From Pseudomonas sp. Q1-7 (GTDB lineage Bacteria; Pseudomonadota; Gammaproteobacteria; Pseudomonadales; Pseudomonadaceae), in contig NZ_CP116304.1 of assembly GCF_028010285.1 (NCBI RefSeq), positions 4,418,501-4,482,500 of the forward strand: a stretch of 64,000 nt of DNA, read 5' to 3'. The notes under the pieces are model-generated. The model did no database searches, was not told the DNA's origin, and saw only the letters and a list, made by a program, of their open reading frames with translations. This document shows positions 26,793-35,719 of the stretch, one piece after another (the stretch's first letter is position 1; each line of letters starts with the position of its first letter). The translations under genes were made by a program, and so were the position numbers.

Positions 26793-27266
26793 ATGGTCGT
26801 TTCCCTGAACCAGCCCGTCGCCGATTTCACCGCCCAGGCCACCAGCGGTCTGGAGGTCAGTCTGTCGGCCCTCAAGGGCAAGCAGGTCGTGCTCTATTTC
26901 TATCCGAAGGACAGCACCCCCGGCTGCACCACCGAAGGCCAGGGCTTTCGTGACCAGCACGCGGCCTTCCTGGCGGCCAATACCCTGATCTTCGGGGTTT
27001 CCCGCGATGGCCTGAAGTCCCACGAGAACTTCAAGTGCAAGCAGGAATTCCCCTTCGAGCTGATCTCCGACAAGGACGAATCCCTCTGCCAGCTGTTCGA
27101 CGTGATCAAGCTGAAGAAGCTCTACGGCAAGGAATACCTGGGTGTCGACCGCAGCACCTTCCTGATCGACAAGGACGGCGTACTGCGCCAGGAATGGCGC
27201 GGCGTCAAGGTGCCGGGCCACGTGGACGCGGTGCTCGCCGCCGCACAGACGCTGAACGCGGGCTGA
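26793..27266 (+). CDS. bcp: thiol peroxidase BCP (peroxiredoxin Q)
   Basis: Encodes 157 residues with the AhpC/TSA fold. The peroxidatic Cys45 is in YPKDSTPGCTTEGQGF. The usual resolving cysteine five residues later is replaced (Gly-Gln-Gly), but Cys82 in SHENFKCKQEF sits where Xanthomonas-type BCP has its resolving cysteine, so an atypical 2-Cys mechanism is likely. It reduces peroxides in the cytoplasm with thioredoxin. Its transcription terminator is interrupted by an IS element 23 bp after the stop codon. Confidence 0.93.
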   Translation: MVVSLNQPVADFTAQATSGLEVSLSALKGKQVVLYFYPKDSTPGCTTEGQGFRDQHAAFLAANTLIFGVSRDGLKSHENFKCKQEFPFELISDKDESLCQLFDVIKLKKLYGKEYLGVDRSTFLIDKDGVLRQEWRGVKVPGHVDAVLAAAQTLNAG

Positions 27267-27301
27267 GGCCCCAGTGCAGTGAAAAAGCCCGGAAATGTCC
27301 G

Positions 27302-28723
27302 TAATGCTGTTCACTTAAGCGGAGCAGCCTTGCGGTCCACCGGGTAGCGGGTCTTGGAAATCTTCACCGTCCTGGGTCTTGATGGCTTGGGGCGGTGATC
27401 CAGAAACAGCCCGCCAATACCGGCTCGCAACTCCGACAGGCGACGGCCCGTGGCCGAAATCGGGTTGGCCGCCGCCATCACGATCAATTGCACGGCGATA
27501 TAGTGAGCCACCGGCTTGAAGCGGATGTCGGCGGGTGAGCGGCCGAAGGCGACTGCCGCCTGACCGGCCTCACGGCGGATGATGTTGTAGGCCAGCAACA
27601 ATCCCCAGACCTCCTGGTAGACCAACGCCTTGACCTTGCTGCGCAGGGTCACCGCATTCTGCTGCAGGGAACTCTTGATGTTCCGGAAACCCAGTTCGAT
27701 CTCCCAGCGCTCCCGGTACAGTGTGGCGACCGCCTTGGCGCTGTAGCGCTCGGCCGGCAGCGAGGTCAGAACGGTTTTTACCTTGCCCTGGACTTCGTAG
27801 CTGACCTCGCGCACCTCCCAGTGCGTGGGTAGGTTCGGGTTACGGTTTCGCGCCTGGGGCGACACCTTCATGCGCAACAGGCGATCCCCTTTGCCATAAC
27901 GCGTCACTTCCTCGCTGACTAGACCCTGGCGGGCCGGGATCAACCAATGTCGGTGGTCACCGCCCTTGTTCAACCCCAACAGCAAGTCGGCGCTCCAGAA
28001 CCCCTTGTCGAACAAGGTCACCGAATGGTCGGGAATCTGCTGCACAAAGGCATCGGCCAAGCGCATTTCACTGCGCCTGTATGGGCTCAGCTGGGCATCC
28101 AGAATCAAGTGCGAGCGCACATTCATCAGGGCCACGAGCCGCAGCATGGGGAACGGCGTCTGACGGTCGGTAGCGGTATTGCCAGAGCCGAAATGCTCCC
28201 GCAGTTCGGGTGTATCCGGGGTGCGCAGCAGTGCACCATCCACCGCCAACACCTGCAGGCCCTGCCAGCTATCGCCGTCATAGCGCTCACACCCCCATTG
28301 CTGACCCGTCTGGCGAAACAGCCATTCAACCGGATCGGCCCCCAGCCGTTTGCGTGCCTCGGTGACCCCACTTCTGGCCAGCAGGTGGTCGGAGGCCAGA
28401 CCCTGGGCGCAGATGTTCAGGCGCCGCGCCACCTCATGGACCGGCTCGTCGCGGAACAAGGCCATGCCGAGCACCAGCCAGAGCACCTGATCACTGGGCA
28501 GGCGCCGGCGGCGGATGGTGGCTTGGGCAGAAAGGTCCAGCGCCGACGCCACCCACTCGATCGGGATGTTTTGGGTGAAGGTGCTCAAGTCGGAGAAGTT
28601 GAACAACTCGCCCAGGTCGAGCAACTGCTGTTGAAAGGACATAAAAAATCCGATGCCAGAGGTCTGGCATCGGATTCTCGGGGAGCTTCGGCTGCAGCTC
28701 AAATGCTTATGTGAACAGCATTA
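27302..28723 (-). mobile_element. IS4-family insertion sequence, 1422 bp, intact
   Basis: Terminal inverted repeats start taatgctgttcac on both sides (right end reads gtgaacagcatta). A 12-bp target duplication, cggaaatgtccg, flanks the element at 27290-27301 and 28724-28735, within the usual size range for IS4-family elements. One full-length transposase gene fills the element on the minus strand. It sits in the loop of what was a perfect bidirectional terminator between bcp and the convergent perM-like gene. Complete ends and duplication suggest a recent insertion. Two MITEs in the window share its ends. Confidence 0.93.
27311..28642 (-). CDS. IS4-family DDE transposase
   Basis: Encodes 443 residues, full length. 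DDE signature regions are visible: VLAVDGALLRTPDTPE, SVTLFDKGFWSADLLLGL and the Y-(2)-R-(3)-E-(6)-K motif YRERWEIELGFRNIKSSL. The start at 28642 (MSFQQQLLDLGELF) is preceded by aaagga, a good ribosome site; an upstream in-frame alternative has no such site. The reading frame is uninterrupted, so the element could be active and could also mobilise the related MITEs. Confidence 0.93.
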   Translation of the reverse strand: MSFQQQLLDLGELFNFSDLSTFTQNIPIEWVASALDLSAQATIRRRRLPSDQVLWLVLGMALFRDEPVHEVARRLNICAQGLASDHLLARSGVTEARKRLGADPVEWLFRQTGQQWGCERYDGDSWQGLQVLAVDGALLRTPDTPELREHFGSGNTATDRQTPFPMLRLVALMNVRSHLILDAQLSPYRRSEMRLADAFVQQIPDHSVTLFDKGFWSADLLLGLNKGGDHRHWLIPARQGLVSEEVTRYGKGDRLLRMKVSPQARNRNPNLPTHWEVREVSYEVQGKVKTVLTSLPAERYSAKAVATLYRERWEIELGFRNIKSSLQQNAVTLRSKVKALVYQEVWGLLLAYNIIRREAGQAAVAFGRSPADIRFKPVAHYIAVQLIVMAAANPISATGRRLSELRAGIGGLFLDHRPKPSRPRTVKISKTRYPVDRKAAPLK

Positions 28724-28767
28724 CGGAAATGTCCGGGCTTTTTCATGTCATCCACCGACGCGAACGC

Positions 28768-29835
28768 CTAGATGTTCCGCGGAACCGGGCCGGCGCGCGG
28801 CCAGGCGTCCAGCACGGCCTTGAACAGGGTCGCCAGGGGGATCGCGAAGAATACACCCCAGAATCCCCACAACCCGCCGAACAGCAGCACGGCACAGATG
28901 ATCGCCACGGGGTGCAGGTTCACCGCTTCGGAAAACAGCAGCGGCACCAGCACGTTGCCGTCCAGGGTCTGGATCACGGTGTAGACCACCATCAGGTAGA
29001 TGAACTGGTCGCTCCAACCCCACTGGAACAGCGCGATCAGCGTCACCGGCACCGTCACCACCACCGCGCCTATATAGGGCACCACCACCGAAAGCCCCAC
29101 CAGCAATGCCAGCAGCGCCGCGTAGTTGAGCCCCAACCAGACGAAGGCCACGTAGGTCACCGCGCCACAGATGAGGATTTCGATCACTTTGCCGCGGATG
29201 TAGTTGGCGATCTGTGCGTTCACCTCGACCCAGACCTGGGTCATCAGCCCTCGTTCGCTGGGCAGGTAGCCGCTGAACCAGCGCCCGATCAGTTCCCGGT
29301 CCTTGAGGAAGAAGAACACCAGGATGGGCACCAGAACCAGGTAGATCAGGATGTTGACCAGCAGCGGCAGGCTGGAGAGGGAGAAGGTCAGCGCCCACTG
29401 GCCGAACTTGGCGACTTCGCTGCGCGTCACATCGATGGCCTTGAGCACCTGTTCGTCGGTCACCAGGTGTGGATAGCGCTCAGGGAGCAGCAACAGCAGC
29501 GATTGCCACTCGCCGAGCATGCCCGGCAGCTCCTGGAACAGGGTGCTGAGCTGCTGCCAGAACAGCGGCATCAACACACCCAGGATCAGCGCCAAGGCAC
29601 CGATAAACAGGGTAAAGACAATCCAGACCGCCAGGGATTTCGGTAAGCGCAGGCGCTCCAGCAGATTGACCAGCCCCTGCATGAGAAACGCCAGCACCAT
29701 CCCGGCGAGCACGGGCGCGAGCATGTTGCCGAGGGTGAGGACGGCGGCGAAGCCGAGAATCAGGACCACTGCCAGTACCACGGCCTCCTCGTCGGAGAAG
29801 TAGCGCTGGACCCAATCGCGAAGCACCTTGAACAT
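28768..29835 (-). CDS. AI-2E/PerM family membrane permease
   Basis: Encodes 355 residues with about seven to eight transmembrane helices: a paired N-terminal set (about 17-75), a central amphipathic soluble part (about 95-145), and a C-terminal set (about 150-340). The conserved region GLSVVVPYIGAVVVTVPVTLIAL and NVLVPLLFSEAVNLHPVAII is typical of the family. Family members export signals or act as Na+/H+ antiporters; the substrate here cannot be told. It is convergent with bcp, with the IS in their shared terminator, and lies 36 bp after the tusA-like gene. Confidence 0.85.
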   Translation of the reverse strand: MFKVLRDWVQRYFSDEEAVVLAVVLILGFAAVLTLGNMLAPVLAGMVLAFLMQGLVNLLERLRLPKSLAVWIVFTLFIGALALILGVLMPLFWQQLSTLFQELPGMLGEWQSLLLLLPERYPHLVTDEQVLKAIDVTRSEVAKFGQWALTFSLSSLPLLVNILIYLVLVPILVFFFLKDRELIGRWFSGYLPSERGLMTQVWVEVNAQIANYIRGKVIEILICGAVTYVAFVWLGLNYAALLALLVGLSVVVPYIGAVVVTVPVTLIALFQWGWSDQFIYLMVVYTVIQTLDGNVLVPLLFSEAVNLHPVAIICAVLLFGGLWGFWGVFFAIPLATLFKAVLDAWPRAGPVPRNI

Positions 29836-29871
29836 CGGAAATCCTTGGATGGCTCGCCCTGCGGGCGCGGG

Positions 29872-30123
29872 TCAGGCCTTGCGCAGCCAGTAGCGGAATA
29901 CGCCGTCTTCGACTTCTTCGTGCAGCAACTGGTGCCCGGCCAACTGCGCGAAGGCGCGGAAATCCCGTTGGGAGCCGGCATCGGTGGCGATCACCTTGAG
30001 CACCGCGCCACTGGGCAGGCGATTGAGTTCGAGCTTGGCCTTGAGCAGCGGCAAAGGGCAGTTCAGCCCACTGGCATCCAGCTCGGCGTCGAAAGCATGG
30101 GTTCGACTGGCGGTGTCAGTCAT
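29872..30123 (-). CDS. TusA/SirA-family sulfur carrier protein
   Basis: Encodes 83 residues of the TusA fold, with the CPxP motif in GLNCPLPLLKAK and the catalytic cysteine in the usual place. The family hands persulfide sulfur to tRNA thiolation or molybdenum-cofactor pathways. From memory the orthologue at this locus in P. aeruginosa (PA1006) affects molybdenum homeostasis and anaerobic nitrate growth. It is divergent from bepA and precedes the perM-like gene on the same strand. Confidence 0.85.
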   Translation of the reverse strand: MTDTASRTHAFDAELDASGLNCPLPLLKAKLELNRLPSGAVLKVIATDAGSQRDFRAFAQLAGHQLLHEEVEDGVFRYWLRKA

Positions 30124-30278
30124 GGTGAATCTCCGGGGAAGGCGCCTGGCGGATCGCCCGGAAGGTCGCGGGCGGAAATACTTGAGCGGGCGGTTAGGAT
30201 ACCCAAGGCAGAGCGCTGCTGGCCAGCCGGCGGCGCAGAAGGCTACAGTTAGGCCTTTGCCGCCAACGAGCCCAGTGC

Positions 30279-31712
30279 ATGAATCTTCTGCGCCCCACTC
30301 TGCTGACGCTTGCCTGCTTTCTCGCTTCGCCCGTCATCGCCAACGACCTGCCGTCGCTGGGGGACTCCAGTTCGTCCATCATCTCCCCGGAACAGGAACA
30401 CCAGCTCGGCCGTGCCTGGCTGAGCCTGCTGCGCGGCCAGGTGCGGCAACTCAATGACCCGCAGCTCAAGGACTATGTGGAAACCAGCGTCTATCGCCTG
30501 GCCGAAACCAGCCAGTTGCAGGACCGCCGCCTCGAGTTCGTGCTGCTCAACAGTCCACAGCTGAACGCCTTCGCGGCGCCCGGCGGAATCATCGGTGTCA
30601 ACGGCGGCCTGTTCCTCTATGCCCCCACCGAGGCTGAATACGCTTCGGTGCTGGCCCACGAACTGGCGCACTTGTCGCAGCGCCACTTCGCCCGTGGCGT
30701 CGAGGCTCAGCAGCGCATGCAGATCCCGGTGATGGCGGCGATGCTGGCGGGCATCGTGGCCGCCGCCGCGGGTGCCGGTGACGCCGGGATGGCCGCGATC
30801 ATGGGCTCCCAGGCCGCAGCCATCCAGGAACAGCGCCGCTTTTCCCGGCAGAACGAACAGGAAGCCGACCGTATCGGCCTGCAGAACCTGGAGAAAGCCG
30901 GCTACGATCCGCGCGCCATGCCACGCATGTTCGAGCGCCTGATGCGTCAGTACCGCTTTGACGCCAAACCGCCGGAATTCCTCCTCACCCACCCGGTGAC
31001 CGAAAACCGCATCGCCGACACCCGCAACCGCGCCGAGCAGTTGCCTCCCGGCGGCATCGAAAACAGCCTGCGCTACCAACTGATGCGCGCCCGCGTGCAA
31101 CTGATGTTCGAGGACACCCCGGGCGTTGCCACCAAGCGTTTCCGCGCCATGCTCGACGAAGACCCGAAGCTGGATGCCGCCCGTTACGGGCTGGCCATCG
31201 CCATGATCAAAGGCGGCCAGTTGAACCAGGCACGGGAGAACCTGGCCCCCCTGCTGGCCAAGGCCCCCAACGACATGACCTACAACCTCGCCCAAGTGGA
31301 CCTGGATATCACCGCCAATCGCCTGGCCGATGCCCAGCAACGCGTCGACCGCCTGCTCGGCCAATACCCCAACAGCTATCCACTGAAGCAGATGCGAAGC
31401 GACCTGCTGCTCAAGCAGAACAAGCCCAAAGAAGCGGAGAAGGTGCTCGATCAGTTGCTCAAGAGTCGCCCCAATGACCCGGACGTCTGGTACCAGGTGG
31501 CCGAAGTACGCGGCCTGGCCGGCAACACCATCGGTCTGCACCAGGCCCGTGCCGAGTTCTTCGCCCTGGTCGGCGATTTCGACCAGGCCATCGAGCAACT
31601 GGATTTCGCCAAGCGCCGCGCCAGCAGCAACTTCCCACTGGCCGCGCGCATCGACGCACGCCAGCAGGAGCTGATCCAGCAGCAGCAGATGGTCAAGCAG
31701 ATGATGCGCTGA
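30279..31712 (+). CDS. bepA: periplasmic M48 metalloprotease with TPR repeats (BepA type)
   Basis: Encodes 477 residues. A signal peptide ends at about VIAND (residue 22). The zinc site is HELAH (His127, Glu128, His131), and the third ligand is probably the Glu of NEQEADRIG. C-terminal tetratricopeptide repeats begin at about residue 275 (NSLRYQLMRARVQLMF...). BepA-type proteases act in outer-membrane protein assembly and quality control with the BAM and LptD machinery. The gene is divergent from the tusA-like gene and convergent with nadA, with a bidirectional terminator between. Confidence 0.9.
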   Translation: MNLLRPTLLTLACFLASPVIANDLPSLGDSSSSIISPEQEHQLGRAWLSLLRGQVRQLNDPQLKDYVETSVYRLAETSQLQDRRLEFVLLNSPQLNAFAAPGGIIGVNGGLFLYAPTEAEYASVLAHELAHLSQRHFARGVEAQQRMQIPVMAAMLAGIVAAAAGAGDAGMAAIMGSQAAAIQEQRRFSRQNEQEADRIGLQNLEKAGYDPRAMPRMFERLMRQYRFDAKPPEFLLTHPVTENRIADTRNRAEQLPPGGIENSLRYQLMRARVQLMFEDTPGVATKRFRAMLDEDPKLDAARYGLAIAMIKGGQLNQARENLAPLLAKAPNDMTYNLAQVDLDITANRLADAQQRVDRLLGQYPNSYPLKQMRSDLLLKQNKPKEAEKVLDQLLKSRPNDPDVWYQVAEVRGLAGNTIGLHQARAEFFALVGDFDQAIEQLDFAKRRASSNFPLAARIDARQQELIQQQQMVKQMMR

Positions 31713-31770
31713 GGCTACGGAAGCACGCCTTGACCTGCCGGGGCGAATTCATTCGCCAGGCAGCCCCGCG

Positions 31771-31795
31771 AAAGCCCGGACCTGTCCGGGCTTTT
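31771..31795 (+). terminator. bidirectional terminator between bepA and nadA
   Basis: A perfect stem aaagcccggac / gtccgggctttt with a 2-base loop. T-rich on the plus strand and A-rich upstream, so it serves both convergent genes. Confidence 0.85.
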
Positions 31796-31805
31796 CATGG
31801 CCCGA

Positions 31806-32864
31806 TCAGGCGTTGCCGGCCTGTTTCAAGCGCGCGGCCTGGGTGAAGTCCAACATGCGCTTGAGCGGCTTGATGGCCTTCGGAATCAGCGCAGGGTCTA
31901 CGAATATCTCGTTGGTCCCCTCACGCAGGCACTGCAGTGTGCGCTCCAGCGTGTTCATGGCCATCCACGGGCAGTGGGCGCAGCTGCGGCAAGCCGCGCC
32001 GTTACCGGCGGTGGGCGCCTCGATGAACTGCTTGTCCGGGCACAGCTGCTGCATCTTGTAGAAGATGCCCCGGTCGGTGGCAACGATGAAGGTCTTGTTC
32101 GGCAACGTCTGCGCGGCCTTGATCAGTTGGCTGGTTGAGCCGACGGCATCGGCCAGCTCGATCACGGCCTCGGGGGACTCCGGATGGACCAGCACAGCGG
32201 CCTCAGGGTACAGGGCCTTCATGTCCTGGAGCTGCTTGGCCTTGAACTCCTCATGGACGATGCAGGCACCGTCCCAAAGCAGCATGTCGGCACCGGTTTC
32301 GCGCTGGATGTAGCGGCCCAGGTGCTGGTCCGGCGCCCAGATGATCGTCTCGCCGTTGTCCATCAGGCTCTCGACGATTTCCAGGGCGCAACTGGAGGTG
32401 ACCACCCAGTCGGCACGGGCTTTCACCGCAGCGGAAGTATTGGCGTAGACGACGACAGTGCGCTCGGGGTGTTGGTCGCAGAAGGCGGAGAACTCGTCCA
32501 CCGGGCAGCCCAGGTCCAGGGAGCAGGTGGCTTCGAGGGTGGGCATCAGCACGCGCTTTTCCGGGTTGAGGATCTTCGCGGTCTCACCCATGAAGCGCAC
32601 GCCGGCAACGACGACGGTCTTGGCCGGGTGCTGGTTGCCGAAACGGGCCATTTCCAGGGAGTCGGAAACGCAGCCGCCGGTTTCCTCGGCCAGGGCCTGG
32701 ATCACCGGGTCGCAATAGTAGTGGGCGACCAGTACGGCATCGCGGGCCTTCAGTTCGGCGGCGATGGCGGCACGGTAGTGCGCCTCCTCCTCGGCCGTCA
32801 GCGGCTTGGGCTGCTTGGCGGCAAGATGGGCCTGGACCAGAAAGCGTTCGGATAGCTGTGTCAT
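31806..32864 (-). CDS. nadA: quinolinate synthase A
   Basis: Encodes 352 residues. It condenses iminoaspartate with dihydroxyacetone phosphate to quinolinate for NAD synthesis, using an oxygen-sensitive [4Fe-4S] cluster. Candidate cluster cysteines are in [22 protein letters not shown] and the C-terminal [10 protein letters not shown]. The start at 32864 ([10 protein letters not shown]) is chosen because the upstream in-frame extension is low-complexity proline/arginine sequence. It is a core gene and marks the left limit of the accessory 33-43 kb region. Confidence 0.97.
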   Translation of the reverse strand: MTQLSERFLVQAHLAAKQPKPLTAEEEAHYRAAIAAELKARDAVLVAHYYCDPVIQALAEETGGCVSDSLEMARFGNQHPAKTVVVAGVRFMGETAKILNPEKRVLMPTLEATCSLDLGCPVDEFSAFCDQHPERTVVVYANTSAAVKARADWVVTSSCALEIVESLMDNGETIIWAPDQHLGRYIQRETGADMLLWDGACIVHEEFKAKQLQDMKALYPEAAVLVHPESPEAVIELADAVGSTSQLIKAAQTLPNKTFIVATDRGIFYKMQQLCPDKQFIEAPTAGNGAACRSCAHCPWMAMNTLERTLQCLREGTNEIFVDPALIPKAIKPLKRMLDFTQAARLKQAGNA

Positions 32865-33026
32865 GAGAGCTGAACCTGCGAGCGCGATGGCGCGGAATCG
32901 ATTATACACCCGCCCCCGGAGCCAACGCGCCAAGGGGGGCGGCGGATAATAACGCAGATTTGCCGGGCCAGGGACTGCCCCCGCGACCGCCGTCCGTCCG
33001 CGCCTGGGGAACCCCCTCAAAAGCGA

Positions 33027-33049
33027 AGTCCGCCCTCATCAGGCGGACT
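33027..33049 (-). terminator. hairpin downstream of the MFS gene
   Basis: An 8-bp stem (agtccgcc / ggcggact) with a 7-base loop about 33 bp after the MFS transporter stop codon. On the minus strand it is followed by a T-rich stretch. Confidence 0.55.
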
Positions 33050-33081
33050 CCTCGGTTGGACACCGGGTGGAAAGCTCAGAC

Positions 33082-34461
33082 TCAGCTTATCGCCAGCTCC
33101 GACTGTGCATCGGAGGCGGACCTGGAACTCGCCGGCCGGCCGAGCATGGCAGCGGGGATCGCCAGGATCAGGCCGCCGCTGATGAACAGGCACAAGGCGA
33201 GGACATAGGTGCCGTTGTTGATGTCGCCGGTGAGCGTCTCGGCCATGGCGGTGATCATCGAGCCGGTGAAACCGGAAAGGTTGCCGAAGGCGTTGATCAT
33301 GCCGATGCCGGCTGCCGCCGCAACGCCCGAGAGCACGCTGCCGGGCAGGGTCCAGTAGATCGGCATCAGGCTGAGCACACCGGAGGCGGCCAGGGTCAGG
33401 AACAGTACCGACAACACCGGACTGTGGGCGAACATGGCACTGAGGATCAGCCCGATACCGCCAACGAAGGCAGGGATCGCCGCGTGCAGCCGTCGTTCGC
33501 CGGTTCGGTTCGAATGCCGCGCATTGAGCAGCATCGCCACCAGCGCCGTGCCATAGGGGATGGCCGTCAGCAGACCGATATGCAAGGGGCTGATGATGCC
33601 GGCGCTCTTGATGATCGATGGCATCCAGAACGCCAGGCCGTAGAAGCCGGTGTTGAAGGTCAGCAGGATCAGCACCAGCAACCAGACTCTCGGGTTGAAA
33701 AACACTTCGCCCAATCGCGACGCCTTGCCCTCACCGTCGTGCCGCAGGTTGGCCTTGAGCACGGCCTTCTCTTCGGGGGACAGCCACTTGGCCGAATCGA
33801 TGCCATCGCACAGGCAGGTGAACACCACTACGGCCATGACAATGGATGGCAGACCTTCGATCAGCAGCATCCATTGCCAGCCGGACAGGCCATGCACGCC
33901 ATGCATGGCGGTCATCAGCCACCCGGAGAGCAGGCCACCCAAGGTCAGGCTGATGGGCAGGGCGACCAGGAAACCGGACATCACCCGGCTTTGCCGGTAA
34001 GTCGGGAACCAGTAGTTGAGGTAGAGGATGACGCCGGGGAAGAAGCCAGCCTCGCAGACGCCCAGCAGGAAGCGCAGCACGTAGAACATGGTACTGGCCT
34101 CGACTTGGAAGAACTGGGCCAGAGGCGCCGTGAAAGCCACCGCCATGGACACCATCGCCCAGGTGATCATGATTCGGGTGATCCAGAAACGCGCGCCATA
34201 GCGGTGCAGCAGAAGGTTGCTGGGGACTTCGAAGATGAAGTACCCCCAGAAGAATACGCTGGCGCCCAGGGCATAGACGGTATTGCTGAACTGCAAATCG
34301 CCAAGCATGTCGAGCTTGGCGAAGCCGATGTTGACTCGGTCCAGATAGGCCGCGATGTAGCAAAGCAGCAGAATAGGCAGGGTACGCAGCACGACCTTGC
34401 GATAGAGCCGGTCCTCGCTGGCGAGGTCTTGGGTCTGCGTCTGTTCTGGAACTCGTTGCAT
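33082..34461 (-). CDS. MFS transporter of the anion:cation symporter family (sugar-acid uptake)
   Basis: Encodes 459 residues with twelve predicted membrane helices. The opening VLRTLPILLLCYIAAYLDRVNIGFAKL, with the D-R-V-N motif, is typical of the ACS family that takes up organic anions such as glucarate, galactonate and tartrate. Near the centre is a long cytoplasmic loop (residues about 225-265, WLSPEEKAVLKANL). Beside a sugar-acid degradation cluster, it probably imports the aldonate substrate. It is transcribed on the minus strand, in the same direction as the LysR gene, and has its own palindromic element upstream (34593-34632). Confidence 0.88.
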   Translation of the reverse strand: MQRVPEQTQTQDLASEDRLYRKVVLRTLPILLLCYIAAYLDRVNIGFAKLDMLGDLQFSNTVYALGASVFFWGYFIFEVPSNLLLHRYGARFWITRIMITWAMVSMAVAFTAPLAQFFQVEASTMFYVLRFLLGVCEAGFFPGVILYLNYWFPTYRQSRVMSGFLVALPISLTLGGLLSGWLMTAMHGVHGLSGWQWMLLIEGLPSIVMAVVVFTCLCDGIDSAKWLSPEEKAVLKANLRHDGEGKASRLGEVFFNPRVWLLVLILLTFNTGFYGLAFWMPSIIKSAGIISPLHIGLLTAIPYGTALVAMLLNARHSNRTGERRLHAAIPAFVGGIGLILSAMFAHSPVLSVLFLTLAASGVLSLMPIYWTLPGSVLSGVAAAAGIGMINAFGNLSGFTGSMITAMAETLTGDINNGTYVLALCLFISGGLILAIPAAMLGRPASSRSASDAQSELAIS

Positions 34462-34592
34462 GGTGCTAACCCCTAGGCATGTGACATGCCTGATTGTTGT
34501 TATTTACAGGGTCGCCAATGGCGCCGGCCCGGCAGTGGGCCCGCTCGGCCGGGCAAGCCGGTCGAAGGCGATGGCGGCTAATCTAGGGGAGC

Positions 34593-34632
34593 TATCGATT
34601 CAATCCCAATGGCTTTTTTGGATTAATCGATA
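34593..34632. promoter_or_regulatory. imperfect palindrome upstream of the MFS gene, candidate operator
   Basis: The halves tatcgattcaatcc (34593-34606) and ggattaatcgata (34620-34632) are an inverted repeat with one indel. The right half continues into cgataac, a heptamer also found in the lysR-xylX intergenic palindrome at 35622. Sharing the motif suggests one regulator, probably the LysR protein, acts at both promoters. Confidence 0.55.
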
Positions 34633-34640
34633 ACGTGGGG

Positions 34641-35600
34641 TTATTGGAAAACCTCGCTTACACCTTTCACTTCCTGGGCATTGGCCAGCAGAATCTCGGC
34701 GAACTCCTGCGCCGATCCCACCAAGGCTTCGCCCTTGCGGGTCAGGATGCCGTAGTCCTGCGGTGCGAGGTGCAGCGGTGTGTCCAGGGTTTTCAACGCG
34801 CCACTTTTAAGGTGCGGCTCGACCATCACGCTGGGCAACATGCCGATCATCGGGCCGCTCTGCAGGACCTGGATGAAGGTCTGCATGGAGATGGTCTCAA
34901 TGGTGTTTCGCGGTTCAGCCACCCGTGCCTTGGCAAACGCGTCCTCCATGCGTCTGCGGATCGGCGTGCCCTTGGGATAGATAATCCAGGGCCAATCCAC
35001 CAGTTCCTGCAGGGGCATGCTCCCCGCCTTGCACAGCGGATGCTGGCTGTTGACCACAATGGAGAAGGGTTCCGGCGCCAGGGGCTGGAAGTCGTAGCGT
35101 TGCGCCTGCCCCTGTTCGGTGAGGCGCCCGATGGCCAGGTCCAGGGTGTGCTCCTCAAGCATCGCCATGAGATGGTCGCTGGTCTGTTCCACCACCTCGA
35201 TCGCCAACAGCGGCCAGCGCTGCTTGATCTGCACGATGGCCCGGGGCAGCACCACCGCGGTGGCGGCGAAGATCGCCCCGACCTTGAGGTGACCATGGCC
35301 ACCGGCGCTGAGGTTGTTGATCTGCTCGACGAAACCGCGGGCGCCGTTCAGCACCAGTTGGGCGTAGCGCAACACCTGCTCGCCCAGCGCCGTGGGCTGC
35401 ATGCTGCGCGGTTGCCGCTCGAAGACTGCGAAGCCCAACAGGCTCTCGATTTCCTTGAGCATCTTGCTCAGGGCCGGCTGGCTGAGATTCATCTGCTGAG
35501 CAGCCAGATGCATGTTGCGAGTGCGGCCCAGGGTATCGATGAGCAGCAGATGCCTGAACCTGAGCCAACTGCAGAAGGTAGTGAAGGAAAGGTCCGACAT
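34641..35600 (-). CDS. LysR-family transcriptional regulator of the sugar-acid cluster
   Basis: Encodes 319 residues. The N-terminal winged helix is typical (RHLLLIDTLGRTRNMHLAAQQMNLSQPALSKMLKEIESLLGFAVFER), followed by a linker helix and the effector-binding domain (from about residue 95, GHLKVGAIFAATAVVLPRAI). It resembles the GbpR-type regulators of sugar and aldonate genes. It is divergent from the FAH-family gene with 119 bp between, the usual layout for LysR control of the neighbouring operon. Confidence 0.9.
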   Translation of the reverse strand: MSDLSFTTFCSWLRFRHLLLIDTLGRTRNMHLAAQQMNLSQPALSKMLKEIESLLGFAVFERQPRSMQPTALGEQVLRYAQLVLNGARGFVEQINNLSAGGHGHLKVGAIFAATAVVLPRAIVQIKQRWPLLAIEVVEQTSDHLMAMLEEHTLDLAIGRLTEQGQAQRYDFQPLAPEPFSIVVNSQHPLCKAGSMPLQELVDWPWIIYPKGTPIRRRMEDAFAKARVAEPRNTIETISMQTFIQVLQSGPMIGMLPSVMVEPHLKSGALKTLDTPLHLAPQDYGILTRKGEALVGSAQEFAEILLANAQEVKGVSEVFQ

Positions 35601-35621
35601 CTGTGCTCTCCAGCGGGAATC

Positions 35622-35640
35622 CGATAACCCCTGGTTATCG
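35622..35640. promoter_or_regulatory. palindrome in the lysR / xylX-like intergenic region
   Basis: A perfect 7-bp inverted repeat cgataac-ccctg-gttatcg, lying 18 bp upstream of the lysR start codon and about 80 bp upstream of the FAH-family gene. The same cgataac heptamer is found in the palindrome upstream of the MFS gene. It is the best operator candidate for the local LysR regulator. Confidence 0.6.
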
Positions 35641-35719
35641 AATATTGAGAATATTCCATTGGAGTTTATCCGGTGCCGGCCCTAGCGTGCAGGTCTCGCG
35701 CATCAGGAAGTCTGCATCC

